NCBI RefSeq assembly: GCF_027111295.1
Contig: NZ_CP114287.1
Span: 744,001 to 808,000 of the forward strand
DNA: 64,000 nucleotides
Reading direction: 5' to 3'
Source of the DNA: Flavobacterium gelatinilyticum
GTDB taxonomy: Bacteria; Bacteroidota; Bacteroidia; Flavobacteriales; Flavobacteriaceae
Shown here: piece after piece, positions 33,229-42,097 of the stretch
Layout of the letters: every line of letters starts with the position of its first letter
Numbering within the stretch: position 1 is the first letter of the stretch
Notes under the pieces: model-generated
What the model saw: only the letters and a program-made list of their open reading frames with translations
Told to the model about the DNA's origin: nothing
The model's database searches: none
Program-made: the position numbers and the translations under genes

Positions 33229-35709
33229 TTAAACTCTTGAGACAATTCGAGCAGCAGTTTTGATATCAACTGCCTGAACTCCTAATGATTGCAGCATTTG
33301 GCGCATATCGTTGAATACAGGTTCTTCTCCATTAGGATCTGAAATAGTCAATATTGCTGTAAATGGCACGCCAGCTGAAGGTATTGTAACTCCGTCTCTG
33401 GAAAGATACTCTACATCTAACTTCCATTCGGTAGATGGACCTACTCCTCGGGGGAAAGTTTTTTCATAAACTTTTACTGGACTCCACTTAAAAGAATGTT
33501 CAATTTGATCCTTTTCATTTAAACTTCCATCCCCTTCATCTGGTGTATAAATAGCATTTAATCGCCCTTTGTACTTTCCATCTTTTTGTAGCTGTCTAAG
33601 AGCTGCATCAATATTTATTCTGACAAACTCAGAGCCAAATTTGTGATCAAATCTTGGTGTGCTTACTATGGTAAGTTTAGCATGTCCAAAACATTTTCCT
33701 GCTCTTACCAAACTTGGAGGCCATGAAAATTTAAAGCTCATTTTGTGCCCGCTTACTGCCCTGTTTGCAAAAACTAATGTTATCGCAGAAGGATTTCCAT
33801 TCAATATATCTTCAGAACCTCCAGGAATTCCAAATCCAACCAAATGCTTTGTAACATTTCTAAGATTTTTATCGTTAAGTGACTCAGGCAGTACAGCATG
33901 ATGAATTCCCAGCCCTATCAAGGTTTCTCTTGAAACTAAACCTTCAATGGAATGATCAAGACTAGCTAAGGTCTTTGCGACGTTAGGAGCGGCATAACTG
34001 GTTCCGCATCCGTCGATAATATTACTGTCAGGATCCAAGGATAATAAACCACGTCCAAAAATTGGGTGAATCGTTCCTGAGCCACCAATATGTCCAAAAT
34101 CAGGCTTAAGCCCCACTCGCAGTCCGGGCCCGCGACAGCTATAATTACTTAATGCATAAGGAACTACACCATCGATATGTGGCGGATTTAACGCCGAAAC
34201 ACTAACATTCCGGCAGCTTTCTGCTGGCCTTTTAATAGTATCATTCCTTGATGATGCCAATATTTTCAAGGCATCAAAATGATCAGAGGGCCACTCTTTT
34301 CTAATATCCCGTGGATGAGTATTGCCTGCTGAAATCACAAAAATCACATCATTTTCTTCAGCAATTTTATCTAGAATCTGCGCCGGAACACTATATCCAG
34401 TTGTTGACGCGTGCTCTTCTATATTGAGACTAAAATTAAATATTCTAACACCTGTTTTAGCTTTAAGTTCCTGAACAGCAGTTTCTAGCTCATTGAAAAA
34501 CTCTAAAGGTTTTGAATAATAAAAACTATATCTGTCAATACGAGGCAATATATCCAAATCTATGATTTTACAGCCATCAGCCTCCCTGCAGATAGCTTTT
34601 CCATTCAGTTGCTGTCCAAATATTGCTAATCCAGCTATAAATGTACCATGATTTTCATCTTTATCAGAACCGCTGATTAATCCCCAACGGTCTTCAACCC
34701 AGTCGCCATAAACATCTGAAACTCCTCCATCCACCACACATATCTTGGGATAAGATTCTTTTTGGTTAGGAGCAATAACATTGAAGGTCTCACCTTTTGC
34801 ATTGGACTTTACTGCAGAACTTTGGGTAATTATAGGAGGAAGCGTAACTTTCTTAACTAACGGATGGTTCCCTAAATATTCCAGCAATTGATTATGTTTA
34901 TCCAAGCTTAAATCAATGGCTTTTTTCTCTCCAGTCTTACCTGCTGTTGATGATGCATATAGTTGTATTACTGCTGTAGAACTACTTTTTTCCAACTTTA
35001 TGCCAAACACAGCAGCAGAACCTCTTCCAGTAGTTATTCTTGACACAAATACACCTATTTCCAAATTTGATAGTCCCTCAAAAAAACTATTAAACAAATC
35101 GAATTTGTATTTGCTTAATAAATCCCAATCTTGTCTTGCTGGCGGAGCTTCAAATAATTCCACCATATAGGCCCCACCTGTCTGAGGATTATCCAGCCAT
35201 TTCACAGCTTCGTTCACTGAAAAATTCCTTTTGTCACTGGCAGAATAAAGACTAATCCCTTCAATTGCCCCTATTTCGCTTCTCAGTCTTGAAGGACTTG
35301 GTTCAGGCTTTCCGTTTCTCTCCTTATATCGCGTTTCTGTTTCAGCCTGTCCTACTTTAGTATTTATTTTATCTATGCTTTCCGGAGTCAGTTCGACAAA
35401 TAATTCTCCAAGGTCACCCGCACCAATTACTGGTGCAACATCTCTTTTAAAAACCTGTGAAGTCGGGCGGTGGCTTTTTGCTAATGCAGTCTGCTTTAAT
35501 GTAACTTTTGCGTACGAAACCTTAGCAAAGCTGCTAACTAACTGCATGCTCTTAATATCATTCAGCTGACTTTGAATACTATCTCTATGTTCGATAAATT
35601 CAGTGTCATTCCCGGCAAAAAAGTCTTTAAAACCGCCGCCTCCATTATTTTCCAATGCCTCTATAAATGCATCACTATTTAATACTATTTGAACAGGACT
35701 GTTTGCCAT
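33229..35709 (-). CDS. ietS: Subtilisin-like S8 protease, IetS type
   Basis: An 826-residue protein without signal peptide, so it is cytoplasmic. The S8 catalytic triad is complete: Asp327 (ICVVDGGVSDVYGD), His354 (DENHGTFIAGLA) and Ser571 (CGTSYAAPNVAK). A long N-terminal part (1-300) and a C-terminal beta-rich part (600-826) flank the protease domain. It lies 3 bp downstream of an AAA ATPase gene. An AAA ATPase plus cytoplasmic subtilase pair is the IetAS system, first described as an incompatibility/toxin-antitoxin pair on an Agrobacterium Ti plasmid and later reported as an anti-phage system. The protease is presumably held in check or directed by the ATPase. The symbol is assigned on architecture and gene order, not on a database match. 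Confidence 0.8.
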   Translation of the reverse strand: MANSPVQIVLNSDAFIEALENNGGGGFKDFFAGNDTEFIEHRDSIQSQLNDIKSMQLVSSFAKVSYAKVTLKQTALAKSHRPTSQVFKRDVAPVIGAGDLGELFVELTPESIDKINTKVGQAETETRYKERNGKPEPSPSRLRSEIGAIEGISLYSASDKRNFSVNEAVKWLDNPQTGGAYMVELFEAPPARQDWDLLSKYKFDLFNSFFEGLSNLEIGVFVSRITTGRGSAAVFGIKLEKSSSTAVIQLYASSTAGKTGEKKAIDLSLDKHNQLLEYLGNHPLVKKVTLPPIITQSSAVKSNAKGETFNVIAPNQKESYPKICVVDGGVSDVYGDWVEDRWGLISGSDKDENHGTFIAGLAIFGQQLNGKAICREADGCKIIDLDILPRIDRYSFYYSKPLEFFNELETAVQELKAKTGVRIFNFSLNIEEHASTTGYSVPAQILDKIAEENDVIFVISAGNTHPRDIRKEWPSDHFDALKILASSRNDTIKRPAESCRNVSVSALNPPHIDGVVPYALSNYSCRGPGLRVGLKPDFGHIGGSGTIHPIFGRGLLSLDPDSNIIDGCGTSYAAPNVAKTLASLDHSIEGLVSRETLIGLGIHHAVLPESLNDKNLRNVTKHLVGFGIPGGSEDILNGNPSAITLVFANRAVSGHKMSFKFSWPPSLVRAGKCFGHAKLTIVSTPRFDHKFGSEFVRINIDAALRQLQKDGKYKGRLNAIYTPDEGDGSLNEKDQIEHSFKWSPVKVYEKTFPRGVGPSTEWKLDVEYLSRDGVTIPSAGVPFTAILTISDPNGEEPVFNDMRQMLQSLGVQAVDIKTAARIVSRV

Positions 35710-35712
35710 AAC

Positions 35713-36900
35713 TTATATTTTTTCAGAATCTTTAAACTTTGATAACTGCTTGCTCAAACTTGACGGAGTAATTCCAAACAGCGAAGCAATATCTTTCTGT
35801 TTAAAAGAATAAACCTTATCATTTAAAAGCATATTTATAAAATCATCAACACTATGAAGCATAATACTTCGCTTTTTTGAATCGACTCGTCCCGAATTAA
35901 GTAAAGCAAACTGTTTCATTACCTCTACAATATTACTTTCCTTTTCTAAGACAAAAGCTCTCTTTAACCACCTTGAAAGCATTTCGGCATCAGCTCCTGA
36001 TGAATCATCAAGACACCAAGCCAGAAACTTGATTTCGCTTTCATTAAACTCTAAAGGTTCGATAAAATTGCTAAGCAGTTGAATCATAACCTCTGGAGAA
36101 GGTTTAGGGATTTCAACCTGTATATCGAATCTACGCCAAATTGCAGGATCAAGAAGACTTTCGTGGTTAGTTACACCAATTGTAAAACCTTTCTCATGTC
36201 TGGAATCAAGACTCTGCAATAAAGTATTCACTACTCTTTTTACTTCACCGACTTCCTGTGGATCATTTCGCAGTTTGGCTATTGCATCAAACTCATCAAG
36301 AAGTAAGATACAATTGTATCTATTAGCAAAAGCAAACAAATTACCTATGTTACGAGATGTTGTGCCTAGATAAGAAGACATAAGACCTTCTAATCTAGCC
36401 AAAACAACTGGCAATCCTATTTGTTTAGCAATCCATTTTGCTAAATGAGTTTTACCAGTTCCTGGCGCACCATAAATCAGACATGAGCTGGCAGGCGTAG
36501 CATTAATTTCCAGAAGCTTATCGAATTGATTCCATTCATTGACGATTGACTGAATTGCAAGTTGAATATTTTCTTCAAACACCGGAGCTTTTTCAGGCAG
36601 ATCACTTGGAAAAAAAATTTCAGCCAATGCTGTCGATGTCTCCTTATCTACAGGAATAGAAGTTTTAGGAGTTAACTCCTCTCCTTTTAGCACAACAAAA
36701 GATCTTTGGATTTTACTTGGGGACATATCCAGTGATGCTTCAGAAGCAGTCAACAATGCATCCAGAGATTTAACCTCCTTAGTAAATCCGTCTTTCTCCA
36801 AGCTTTCTTTTAACCTTCTGATCTGATGAATAACAGCTTCATTCGGAGTTGCTAATGCAGACCTGCTAAGAGCTTGTATAATACTAAAGTATTTAAGCAT
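35713..36900 (-). CDS. ietA: AAA ATPase, IetA type, with C-terminal helix-turn-helix
   Basis: A 395-residue AAA+ protein. Walker A is YGAPGTGKTH with Lys150, Walker B LLLDEFDA with Glu203; the sensor segment GFTIGVTNHESLL and arginine fingers (IWRRFDIQVEI) are present. Residues 1-115 form a helical N-terminal region. The last 40 residues (YSFKQKDIASLFGITPSSLS) look like a helix-turn-helix, so the protein may bind DNA and control its own operon. It precedes the S8 protease by 3 bp, the IetAS arrangement. In IetAS the ATPase is thought to be the regulating partner of the protease; this is inferred. Confidence 0.8.
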   Translation of the reverse strand: MLKYFSIIQALSRSALATPNEAVIHQIRRLKESLEKDGFTKEVKSLDALLTASEASLDMSPSKIQRSFVVLKGEELTPKTSIPVDKETSTALAEIFFPSDLPEKAPVFEENIQLAIQSIVNEWNQFDKLLEINATPASSCLIYGAPGTGKTHLAKWIAKQIGLPVVLARLEGLMSSYLGTTSRNIGNLFAFANRYNCILLLDEFDAIAKLRNDPQEVGEVKRVVNTLLQSLDSRHEKGFTIGVTNHESLLDPAIWRRFDIQVEIPKPSPEVMIQLLSNFIEPLEFNESEIKFLAWCLDDSSGADAEMLSRWLKRAFVLEKESNIVEVMKQFALLNSGRVDSKKRSIMLHSVDDFINMLLNDKVYSFKQKDIASLFGITPSSLSKQLSKFKDSEKI

Positions 36901-36943
36901 TTTGTTTTTTATATTTGGGTTTATTACAGCAAATATAAAACAT

Positions 36944-36998
36944 TTATTTCCAAATAAAAAAAATATTTTCTATTTTTTTAATAATTATTTCCAATAAA
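36944..36998. promoter_or_regulatory. Direct repeats upstream of ietA (operator candidate)
   Basis: TTATTTCCAAATAAA (36944-36958) and TTATTTCCAATAAA (36985-36998) are two near-identical, partly palindromic copies with 41 bp from start to start. Next to them TATATTTG (complement of 36930-36937) fits the -7 consensus for ietA. They could be the binding sites of the IetA helix-turn-helix. Confidence 0.4.
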
Positions 36999-37170
36999 TA
37001 GAAAAAATTTCCACAAAAACCTTTTGAATTGCTTTTTTAGATTATTTGTTTTTACAAAAAAAAGGAGCTGCCTTTTAGACAAACTCCTCAATATTAAAAT
37101 TCTCTAAATCATTTTTCCGCAAAATGGAAATAATGGAATCAGTTTCAGAAGAAAGGCTCCCGTCCAATAA

Positions 37171-37296
37171 CTCGGCTATTTTCCAGTTCTGCAGTGCCTT
37201 CAAAAATTTGAAAACGGTAAAAAATTCCTCGAAAAAGATTTGAACCTTACAAAACTGGCAGGATATTTCAATACAAATACCAAATACTTTTCGTAA
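37171..37296 (+). pseudogene. AraC-type helix-turn-helix fragment
   Basis: The plus-strand frame reads LQKFENGKKFLEKDLNLTKL followed by AGYFNTNTKYFS and a stop. This is the first helix-turn-helix of an AraC-type domain as found in Bacteroidota regulators (FLEKxxNLxxLAxxLNTNTKYLSKVI). The second half of the domain and all upstream parts are missing. It is directly joined to the histidine-kinase fragment at about 37300 in a different frame, marking a recombination junction at the right edge of the island. Confidence 0.65.
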
Positions 37297-37316
37297 AGAT
37301 TGCGGGAGACAATCTT

Positions 37317-38276
37317 ATGATCATTGTCAACGACATCCTGGATCTGTCTAAAATTGAGTCAGGTAGCCTGACCCTCGAGCAGCGACCGTTTGATCTAAAG
37401 AAAACACTCAAACATGTCTATGACCTCTTAAGGGTCAAAGTCCATGATGGCGTGGAGTTTAACCTGTATCTCGATGCCGGGCTTCCTGAAATAATTTCCG
37501 GAGATCCGGGCAGGCTTAACCAGATACTGGTAAATCTGGCCGGCAATGCCCTTAAGTTCACCATGGAAGGGGAAGTGACCATCTCTGTAAAAAAAACAGC
37601 AGAAACAGACGACAGCTGCCAGATCCGCTTTGTGGTGAAAGATACCGGAATCGGCATATCTCAGAAGCATCTTGATACCATTTTCGGACGGTTTACCCAG
37701 GCTGAGCAGAGCACAACCAGAAAGTTCGGAGGCACAGGACTCGGGCTTAACATTGTAAAACAGCTTGTTGAACTGCATGATTCAAATATTCAGGTAAAAA
37801 GCATAGAAGGAAGCGGGTCGGAGTTTTACTTCACATTATCTTATAAAAAAGCAGTCTTGGAAACCAGCCCGCCTGAAGCGAAACTCTTCAATGATCTTGG
37901 CAGGCTCAGCATACTGCTTTGTGAGGACAACTACCTCAACCAGAAACTGGCACAGAACGTAATTGAAGGATTCGGATTTAAAATAGATATAGCCGAAAAC
38001 GGAAGCCAGGGCATAGAAATGCTAGCGCACGGAGAATATGACCTGATGCTTATGGATCTGCAGATGCCTATTCACGACGGCTACCAGACGACTAAATATA
38101 TAAGAAAAGAAATGAATAACCCTATCCCTATTATCGCCATGACTGCACATTCCCTGGCAGGAGAACTGCACCGATGCCTGGATGCTGGCATGAACGGCTA
38201 TGTACCTAAACCTTTTAAGCAGCATGAACTTTTGGAAGCAATAAAATCAGTTCTAAAAAAAGACATAATCTTTTAA
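37317..38276 (+). pseudogene. Hybrid histidine kinase lacking sensor and HisKA His box
   Basis: A 319-residue open frame from ATG 37317; homology extends a few codons further up (VKIAGDNL). It starts inside the second HisKA helix (LMIIVNDILDLSKIESGSLT), so the phospho-accepting His and all sensor domains are gone. The HATPase_c is complete (QILVNLAGNALKF, VKDTGIGI, GGTGLGLNIVKQL), followed by a receiver domain (LLCEDNYLNQKLAQ, MLMDLQMPIHDGYQT with the phospho-Asp, VPKPFKQHELLEAI). Without its His it cannot act as a kinase on itself; the receiver could still be used. It is most likely the surviving 3' part of a gene cut by the island junction. Confidence 0.8.
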
Positions 38277-38710
38277 AGCAACCACTATAAGTATGGAAAA
38301 ATAATCTGTTTTTAAGCAACTTCAGAAAATAAAATTTTATTTTTAAATGGTTTAATAATTCATAATCATTTGAATCTCCCTTCTCATTTTTTCAAATATT
38401 ATCATTCCTTGACGGAGGCAAAAAATTGGTTTATTCATAAAGCGGATAATAACGTAATACAGCTGTAAAGATTAAAGTAAATACATCGTAAAACTTAGGA
38501 TCACAGAATTAAATTATTGATTTTCAGTTTTTTTTACCAAACTTTTTTTAATAACATGCCTGCGATAAATATATAATGCTATCTTTGCTGTAATTGGTAT
38601 TCTGCCAATGCTCACTCTGATAAGCAGATCTGTCCATCTTGTAAAATTTGTCCTCCCTTACTCTTCAGTTTAGGCATACAGCCGCCTTAATTTTTAAAAC
38701 ATTTTACATT
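38277..38710. other. Intergenic region with beta repeat, right boundary of island
   Basis: It contains beta copy 2 (listed separately). It continues with ATTCCTTGACGGAGGC near 38404, which resembles the end of alpha copy 3, ATTCCTGTCGCTGAGGC. No gene is recognised; the promoter of the RRM gene should be at the right end. Confidence 0.45.
38343..38440 (+). repeat. Dispersed element beta, copy 2 (right side of defence island)
   Basis: The first ~60 bp align with 30179-30241. The tail, AAAAAATTGGTTTATTC, also occurs in copy 3 near 55084 as AAAAGTTGGTTTATTC and, on the other strand, inside the DUF1254 remnant at 30.44 kb (AAAAATTGGTTTATT). The beta tails therefore look like decayed pieces of one gene end. 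Confidence 0.5.
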
Positions 38711-39016
38711 ATGAATATCTTTGTAGCAAAACTGGGGTTTGGAACCTCGGAGGATCAGGTGCGCGACGCTTTCGCAGCTTATGGAACAGTAACCTCTGTA
38801 AAAATAATTATGGATCCGTTTACAGGCCGCTCAAAATGCTTCGGTTTTGTTGAAATGCCTGACCAATCTGATGCTGAAAAAGCAATAAAAGGGCTGAACA
38901 ACTCCGAACTGGACAGCCAGACTGTAGTGGTAAACGAAGCCCGACCTAAGCCTGATGTTTTGGACTACAGCTCCAGCAGAGGCGCATCAAATTATTCTAA
39001 GGACAGAAGAAGATAG
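38711..39016 (+). CDS. RNA-binding protein with single RRM
   Basis: A 101-residue protein from ATG 38711. MNIFVAKLGFGTSEDQVRDA has the RNP2 strand (IFVAKL) and CFGFVEMP the RNP1 motif (KxFGFVEM, with KC in place of KG at the start). Two conserved aromatics for RNA stacking are present. The tail after residue 80 is basic and Ser/Arg-rich. These glycine-poor RRM proteins are common in Bacteroidota and Cyanobacteria and bind single-stranded RNA, often in cold adaptation. The longer frame from 38648 begins in AT-rich upstream sequence without coding character, so I use 38711. Confidence 0.88.
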   Translation: MNIFVAKLGFGTSEDQVRDAFAAYGTVTSVKIIMDPFTGRSKCFGFVEMPDQSDAEKAIKGLNNSELDSQTVVVNEARPKPDVLDYSSSRGASNYSKDRRR

Positions 39017-39342
39017 CTGCAGTCTCTGGCAATGCTCTGATCAGACCAGCGGCCAAATCTACATAGAGCTGATGCATAATGGCTCGTTATTACTATAATA
39101 AATTTCTTTGCTTCAGACACTAATCTGAAACCAATAAATCATAATGCTTCTAGCAGGCATGGAATTAAACTTTACTTTTTTTTATAACAGGAATTATCTT
39201 TTTTTTTAAATCAGAGCTGAAAACCTACCTGCGAAAGGCATCAGGTACAACTGCTGCTGCTTTTTTATAATCATCAATTGTATGGCGGTTGCCAGCTAAA
39301 TTATAAATTTAAGATACTGCCATACATAATAATCATATTTAC
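39017..39342. other. Intergenic region without recognisable feature
   Basis: 326 bp between the RRM and LpxD-like genes. I see no coding frame, no clear terminator and no full -33/-7 promoter. Confidence 0.45.
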
Positions 39343-40326
39343 ATGAAAAAATTTTCAGTACATGAGATCTGCACACATCTTCATGGCATAACTGACGGCA
39401 AAACGTCGGCAATGGTATCCTCTGCGGGGAGCCCTGAAACCGTCCAGCCACATCAGATTACTTTTCTCGGAAACAAAAAATTTGAAAGGCTTTGGCCGAA
39501 ATCCAAAGCTCTTGTTGCTGTTGTGGATAAGAATAGCGTCCTAGATCCCGGCCCCGGCAGGGCACTGATCAAAGTAGACAGTGTTGAGCTGGCTATGTGC
39601 CGAGTGCTTGAACTTTTCAGACCTGCGGCTGTCATGTTTGAAAACAACATCCATCACTCAGCAGTAATCCATAAGTCCGCTGAAATAGGCAATCAGACAA
39701 AAATAGGAGCTGGCGTCTACATAGGCGCAGGATGCAAACTGGAGCATAATGTTACTATTTACCCTAATGTTACCATACTTGACGGCTGTTTTATCGGTTC
39801 CGGAACTGTTATATGGCCTGGGACTGTCATACGTGAAAACTGTCGCATCGGCCTAAGGACAATCATACATTCCAATGCTGTTATCGGTGCCGACGGGTTT
39901 GGTTTTGTGAAGTGTCCTGTTGAAGGACTCGTAAAGGTCCCCCATATCGGAAATGTTGTTATCGGTGATGATGTAGAAATCGGTGCGGGAGTCTGCATAG
40001 ACCGCGCAAAATTCGCCTCAACTGTTATTGGAAATGGCTGTAAAATCGATAATCTGGTACAGATTGGGCATAACTGCATTGTAGGCGAGCACTGTATCAT
40101 AGCAGGAAACAGCGGACTGGCGGGTTCTGTGAAACTTGGCAGAGGCGTGGTCATCGGAGGGGGAAGCAGCATTAAGGATCATGTCACACTTGGAGACGGA
40201 GCTACCGTCGGCGGCGGATCGGGAGTAATCTCCGATGTCAGTCCAGGTGATACCGTATTAGGATATCCTGCTCTTAAAGCTGCGGTTACTTTGAAACACT
40301 GGGCATCGATCAAAGAAAAAAAGTAA
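39343..40326 (+). CDS. lpxD: UDP-3-O-acylglucosamine N-acyltransferase (LpxD) paralogue
   Basis: A 327-residue acyltransferase. N-terminal uridine-binding domain (residues 1-100, with [13 protein letters not shown]) followed by a left-handed beta helix made of hexapeptide repeats ([20 protein letters not shown] and on), and the active-site region [20 protein letters not shown] with the catalytic His. LpxD adds the second acyl chain of lipid A on UDP-glucosamine. In Bacteroidota the housekeeping lpxD usually lies with lpxC-fabZ and lpxA; here it stands alone between an RRM gene and a cold-shock-family gene, so it may be an accessory copy that alters lipid A, perhaps with temperature. That role is inferred. 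Confidence 0.88.
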   Translation: MKKFSVHEICTHLHGITDGKTSAMVSSAGSPETVQPHQITFLGNKKFERLWPKSKALVAVVDKNSVLDPGPGRALIKVDSVELAMCRVLELFRPAAVMFENNIHHSAVIHKSAEIGNQTKIGAGVYIGAGCKLEHNVTIYPNVTILDGCFIGSGTVIWPGTVIRENCRIGLRTIIHSNAVIGADGFGFVKCPVEGLVKVPHIGNVVIGDDVEIGAGVCIDRAKFASTVIGNGCKIDNLVQIGHNCIVGEHCIIAGNSGLAGSVKLGRGVVIGGGSSIKDHVTLGDGATVGGGSGVISDVSPGDTVLGYPALKAAVTLKHWASIKEKK

Positions 40327-40358
40327 TCCAATAGTTTAATTTAATACTGAAGCGAAAT

Positions 40359-40607
40359 ATGGCCGACTCATTTTTTAAAAAAGAAAATAACAAGAAAAAA
40401 GCTCTTCTTAAAAAGCAGAAAGCACTCAGGAAGCTTGAAAGAAAAACTAACAACCTCAAGGGCAAAGGCTTTCAGAGCATGATTATCTACGTGGATGAAC
40501 ATGGACATTTCACATCTATGGCTGCTGAAAGCCGCACGGTCAAAGAAAGCCACAAGAGAATGCTGTCCAAAGAACCAAAAACACCATCTGCTACGGGAAA
40601 GAACTAG
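40359..40607 (+). CDS. Cold-shock-family N-terminal domain protein lacking the CSD
   Basis: An 82-residue highly basic protein: SFFKKENNKKKALLKKQKAL, RKTNNLKGKGFQSMIIYVDE and HGHFTSMAAESR. This is the N-terminal module of Bacteroidota cold-shock proteins, which normally continues into a cold-shock domain with RNP motifs (GYGFI). Here the frame ends after KEPKTPSATGKN and the following 600 bp contain no cold-shock domain. It lies 32 bp after lpxD and is probably co-transcribed with it. It could be a truncated gene or a natural short form; the lysine-rich segment may still bind RNA. Confidence 0.7.
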   Translation: MADSFFKKENNKKKALLKKQKALRKLERKTNNLKGKGFQSMIIYVDEHGHFTSMAAESRTVKESHKRMLSKEPKTPSATGKN

Positions 40608-41241
40608 ATGCGTTATACTGCCGGCATGGTTGATGTACTGAGCACTGAGCTCTAAAAATTGACAGATACTCTATCATCAATAAAACCAAAGGCTGAAATA
40701 TGAAGCCCACGAGGATTTGATTATCTACCTGAAGAGCACCTCACCGGGAAAGGATAAAGAAAGCAATTGACTTCCCTCTCCAAAAATGAAAATTCATGTT
40801 TGTTACCCGAATTTATTGTCCGCAGCATGATGTCATTAGCGGTATCTGAAAAATGCCACTGCCTCAACCAGCGGAGTAATTATCTATCAGTAAAACTTTA
40901 TCTAAGACAAAAAATGAGGATGCAAAAAAGGCGAATATGAAATGCAGATAATAAAGATTCCATGCATAATAAAAAAACACATGTCACCCAATAGCTTAAT
41001 TCACCCAACAAATTTTCATTACTTAATTTTTCATGGCATCATGGCAAGTATTTTTATCATTAGCCTCTTTTTATAGCAGACTACTCTTAAAAATATATAA
41101 TTTAACAAAAGCTTACATAATTCCCATGTTTTACATGGGAATTATGTAAAAAATTAAATTTTATTTTGTTACAAATCCTGCATTTCCGCTCCTTAGGGTA
41201 TATTGCAGTTAGAAACATGCACGGCATCAGCAAACCCTTAA
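40608..41241. other. Long intergenic region with a 17-bp perfect hairpin
   Basis: About 630 bp with no recognisable gene on either strand. The only clear structure is the palindrome at 41113-41149, listed separately. Confidence 0.5.
41113..41149. repeat. Perfect 17-bp palindrome
   Basis: TTACATAATTCCCATGT (41113-41129), loop TTT, ACATGGGAATTATGTAA (41133-41149). The right arm ATGGGAATTATGTAA recurs exactly at 42742-42756, on the other side of the two response-regulator genes. It is too AT-rich at its base and lacks a long T tail, so it is more likely an operator or element end than a terminator. Confidence 0.6.
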
Positions 41242-41273
41242 TTTGGAATTGAAATTGAAAAGCTGTAAATTTG
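41242..41273 (+). promoter_or_regulatory. Complete Bacteroidota-type promoter of the response-regulator gene
   Basis: TTTG at 41242-41245 and TAAATTTG at 41266-41273 with a 20-bp spacer. The predicted start is near 41280, about 20 nt before the ATG at 41300. The same layout precedes the paralogue at 10982. Confidence 0.75.
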
Positions 41274-41299
41274 ATTTATGTTGAATTAACGCAAAAAAT

Positions 41300-41749
41300 A
41301 TGACCAAAAGGTTATTTAATCACATTTTGCTGGCAGACGACGATATCGATGACTGCGACTTTTTTGCCGAAGCAGTCAGGGACCACTTTCCTGATATGAA
41401 ACTCTCCATTATGCATGATGGAGCCAAATTGATCAGCCTTCTAGAAAATCCCCAAACTCCTAAATCAGAGCTGGTCTTCCTAGATCTTAATATGCCTATT
41501 ATGTCTGGAGAGGAATGTCTTATAAAAATCAGAAATTCGGATGCCTTAAAAAAGCATATCATTATTGTTTTCAGCACCAGCAGCAATACTGCGGATATCG
41601 AAAAAATGTATTCCCTTGGGGCAAATTATTTTATCACAAAACCAGTTCTATACAGCCATCTTCCTATTCTTATAAAAAAAGCATTATCTTTAGTGTCGCA
41701 GCCCGATAATCTCCAGCCAGCTTTTGAAAACTTTCACGTCAAGATATAA
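41300..41749 (+). CDS. Single-domain response regulator
   Basis: A 149-residue receiver-only protein. Acidic pocket ADDDIDD, phospho-acceptor Asp62 in LVFLDLNMPIMSGEE, Thr/Ser in FSTSSNTADIEK, Lys in YFITKPVLYSHL. The N-terminal HILLADDDIDDCDFF and the C-terminal end FENFHVKI are nearly the same as in the frameshifted gene at 10982, so the two are duplicates. This copy is intact, but no histidine kinase follows it. It converges with the receiver-like gene at 42098-42571. Confidence 0.9.
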   Translation: MTKRLFNHILLADDDIDDCDFFAEAVRDHFPDMKLSIMHDGAKLISLLENPQTPKSELVFLDLNMPIMSGEECLIKIRNSDALKKHIIIVFSTSSNTADIEKMYSLGANYFITKPVLYSHLPILIKKALSLVSQPDNLQPAFENFHVKI

Positions 41750-42097
41750 AGACTCCTTTGGGTCACTAAAAAATGGCGGAAAATTAATTAGGCACTCCAA
41801 GTATCATACTGTGTGCTATTCAATTTTTACATTAATCGAAGAAAAGTCGAATCCATTCATCATAAAAAAATAATGGATTTTAAACATTTCCGCCACAAAA
41901 GCCAAGACAGATTTACGCAAAATCTGCCATTCAAATTTTATGAAAGAATGTTGCCGCATAATTTTCTTCCGTGCATCTATCTCCCTGCAAATTTTCTGCC
42001 GATATTCAAAATCGTCTATAAAAGCCAAGCATAATATAACATTAGCAGACTGAAAAAAGCGTGTCTGCGATAGAAATATGACAGCATGCCTAAATAT
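41750..42097. other. Intergenic region between convergent receiver genes
   Basis: 348 bp. Both strands have open frames of about 70 codons over 41813-42034, but neither shows a recognisable motif and they overlap each other, so I do not call a gene. No clear terminator is seen. Confidence 0.4.

Noticed and set aside
41813..42034. Overlapping ~70-codon frames on both strands between the receiver genes
   Set aside because: Neither has a motif, a ribosome site or a promoter, and they overlap each other almost completely.
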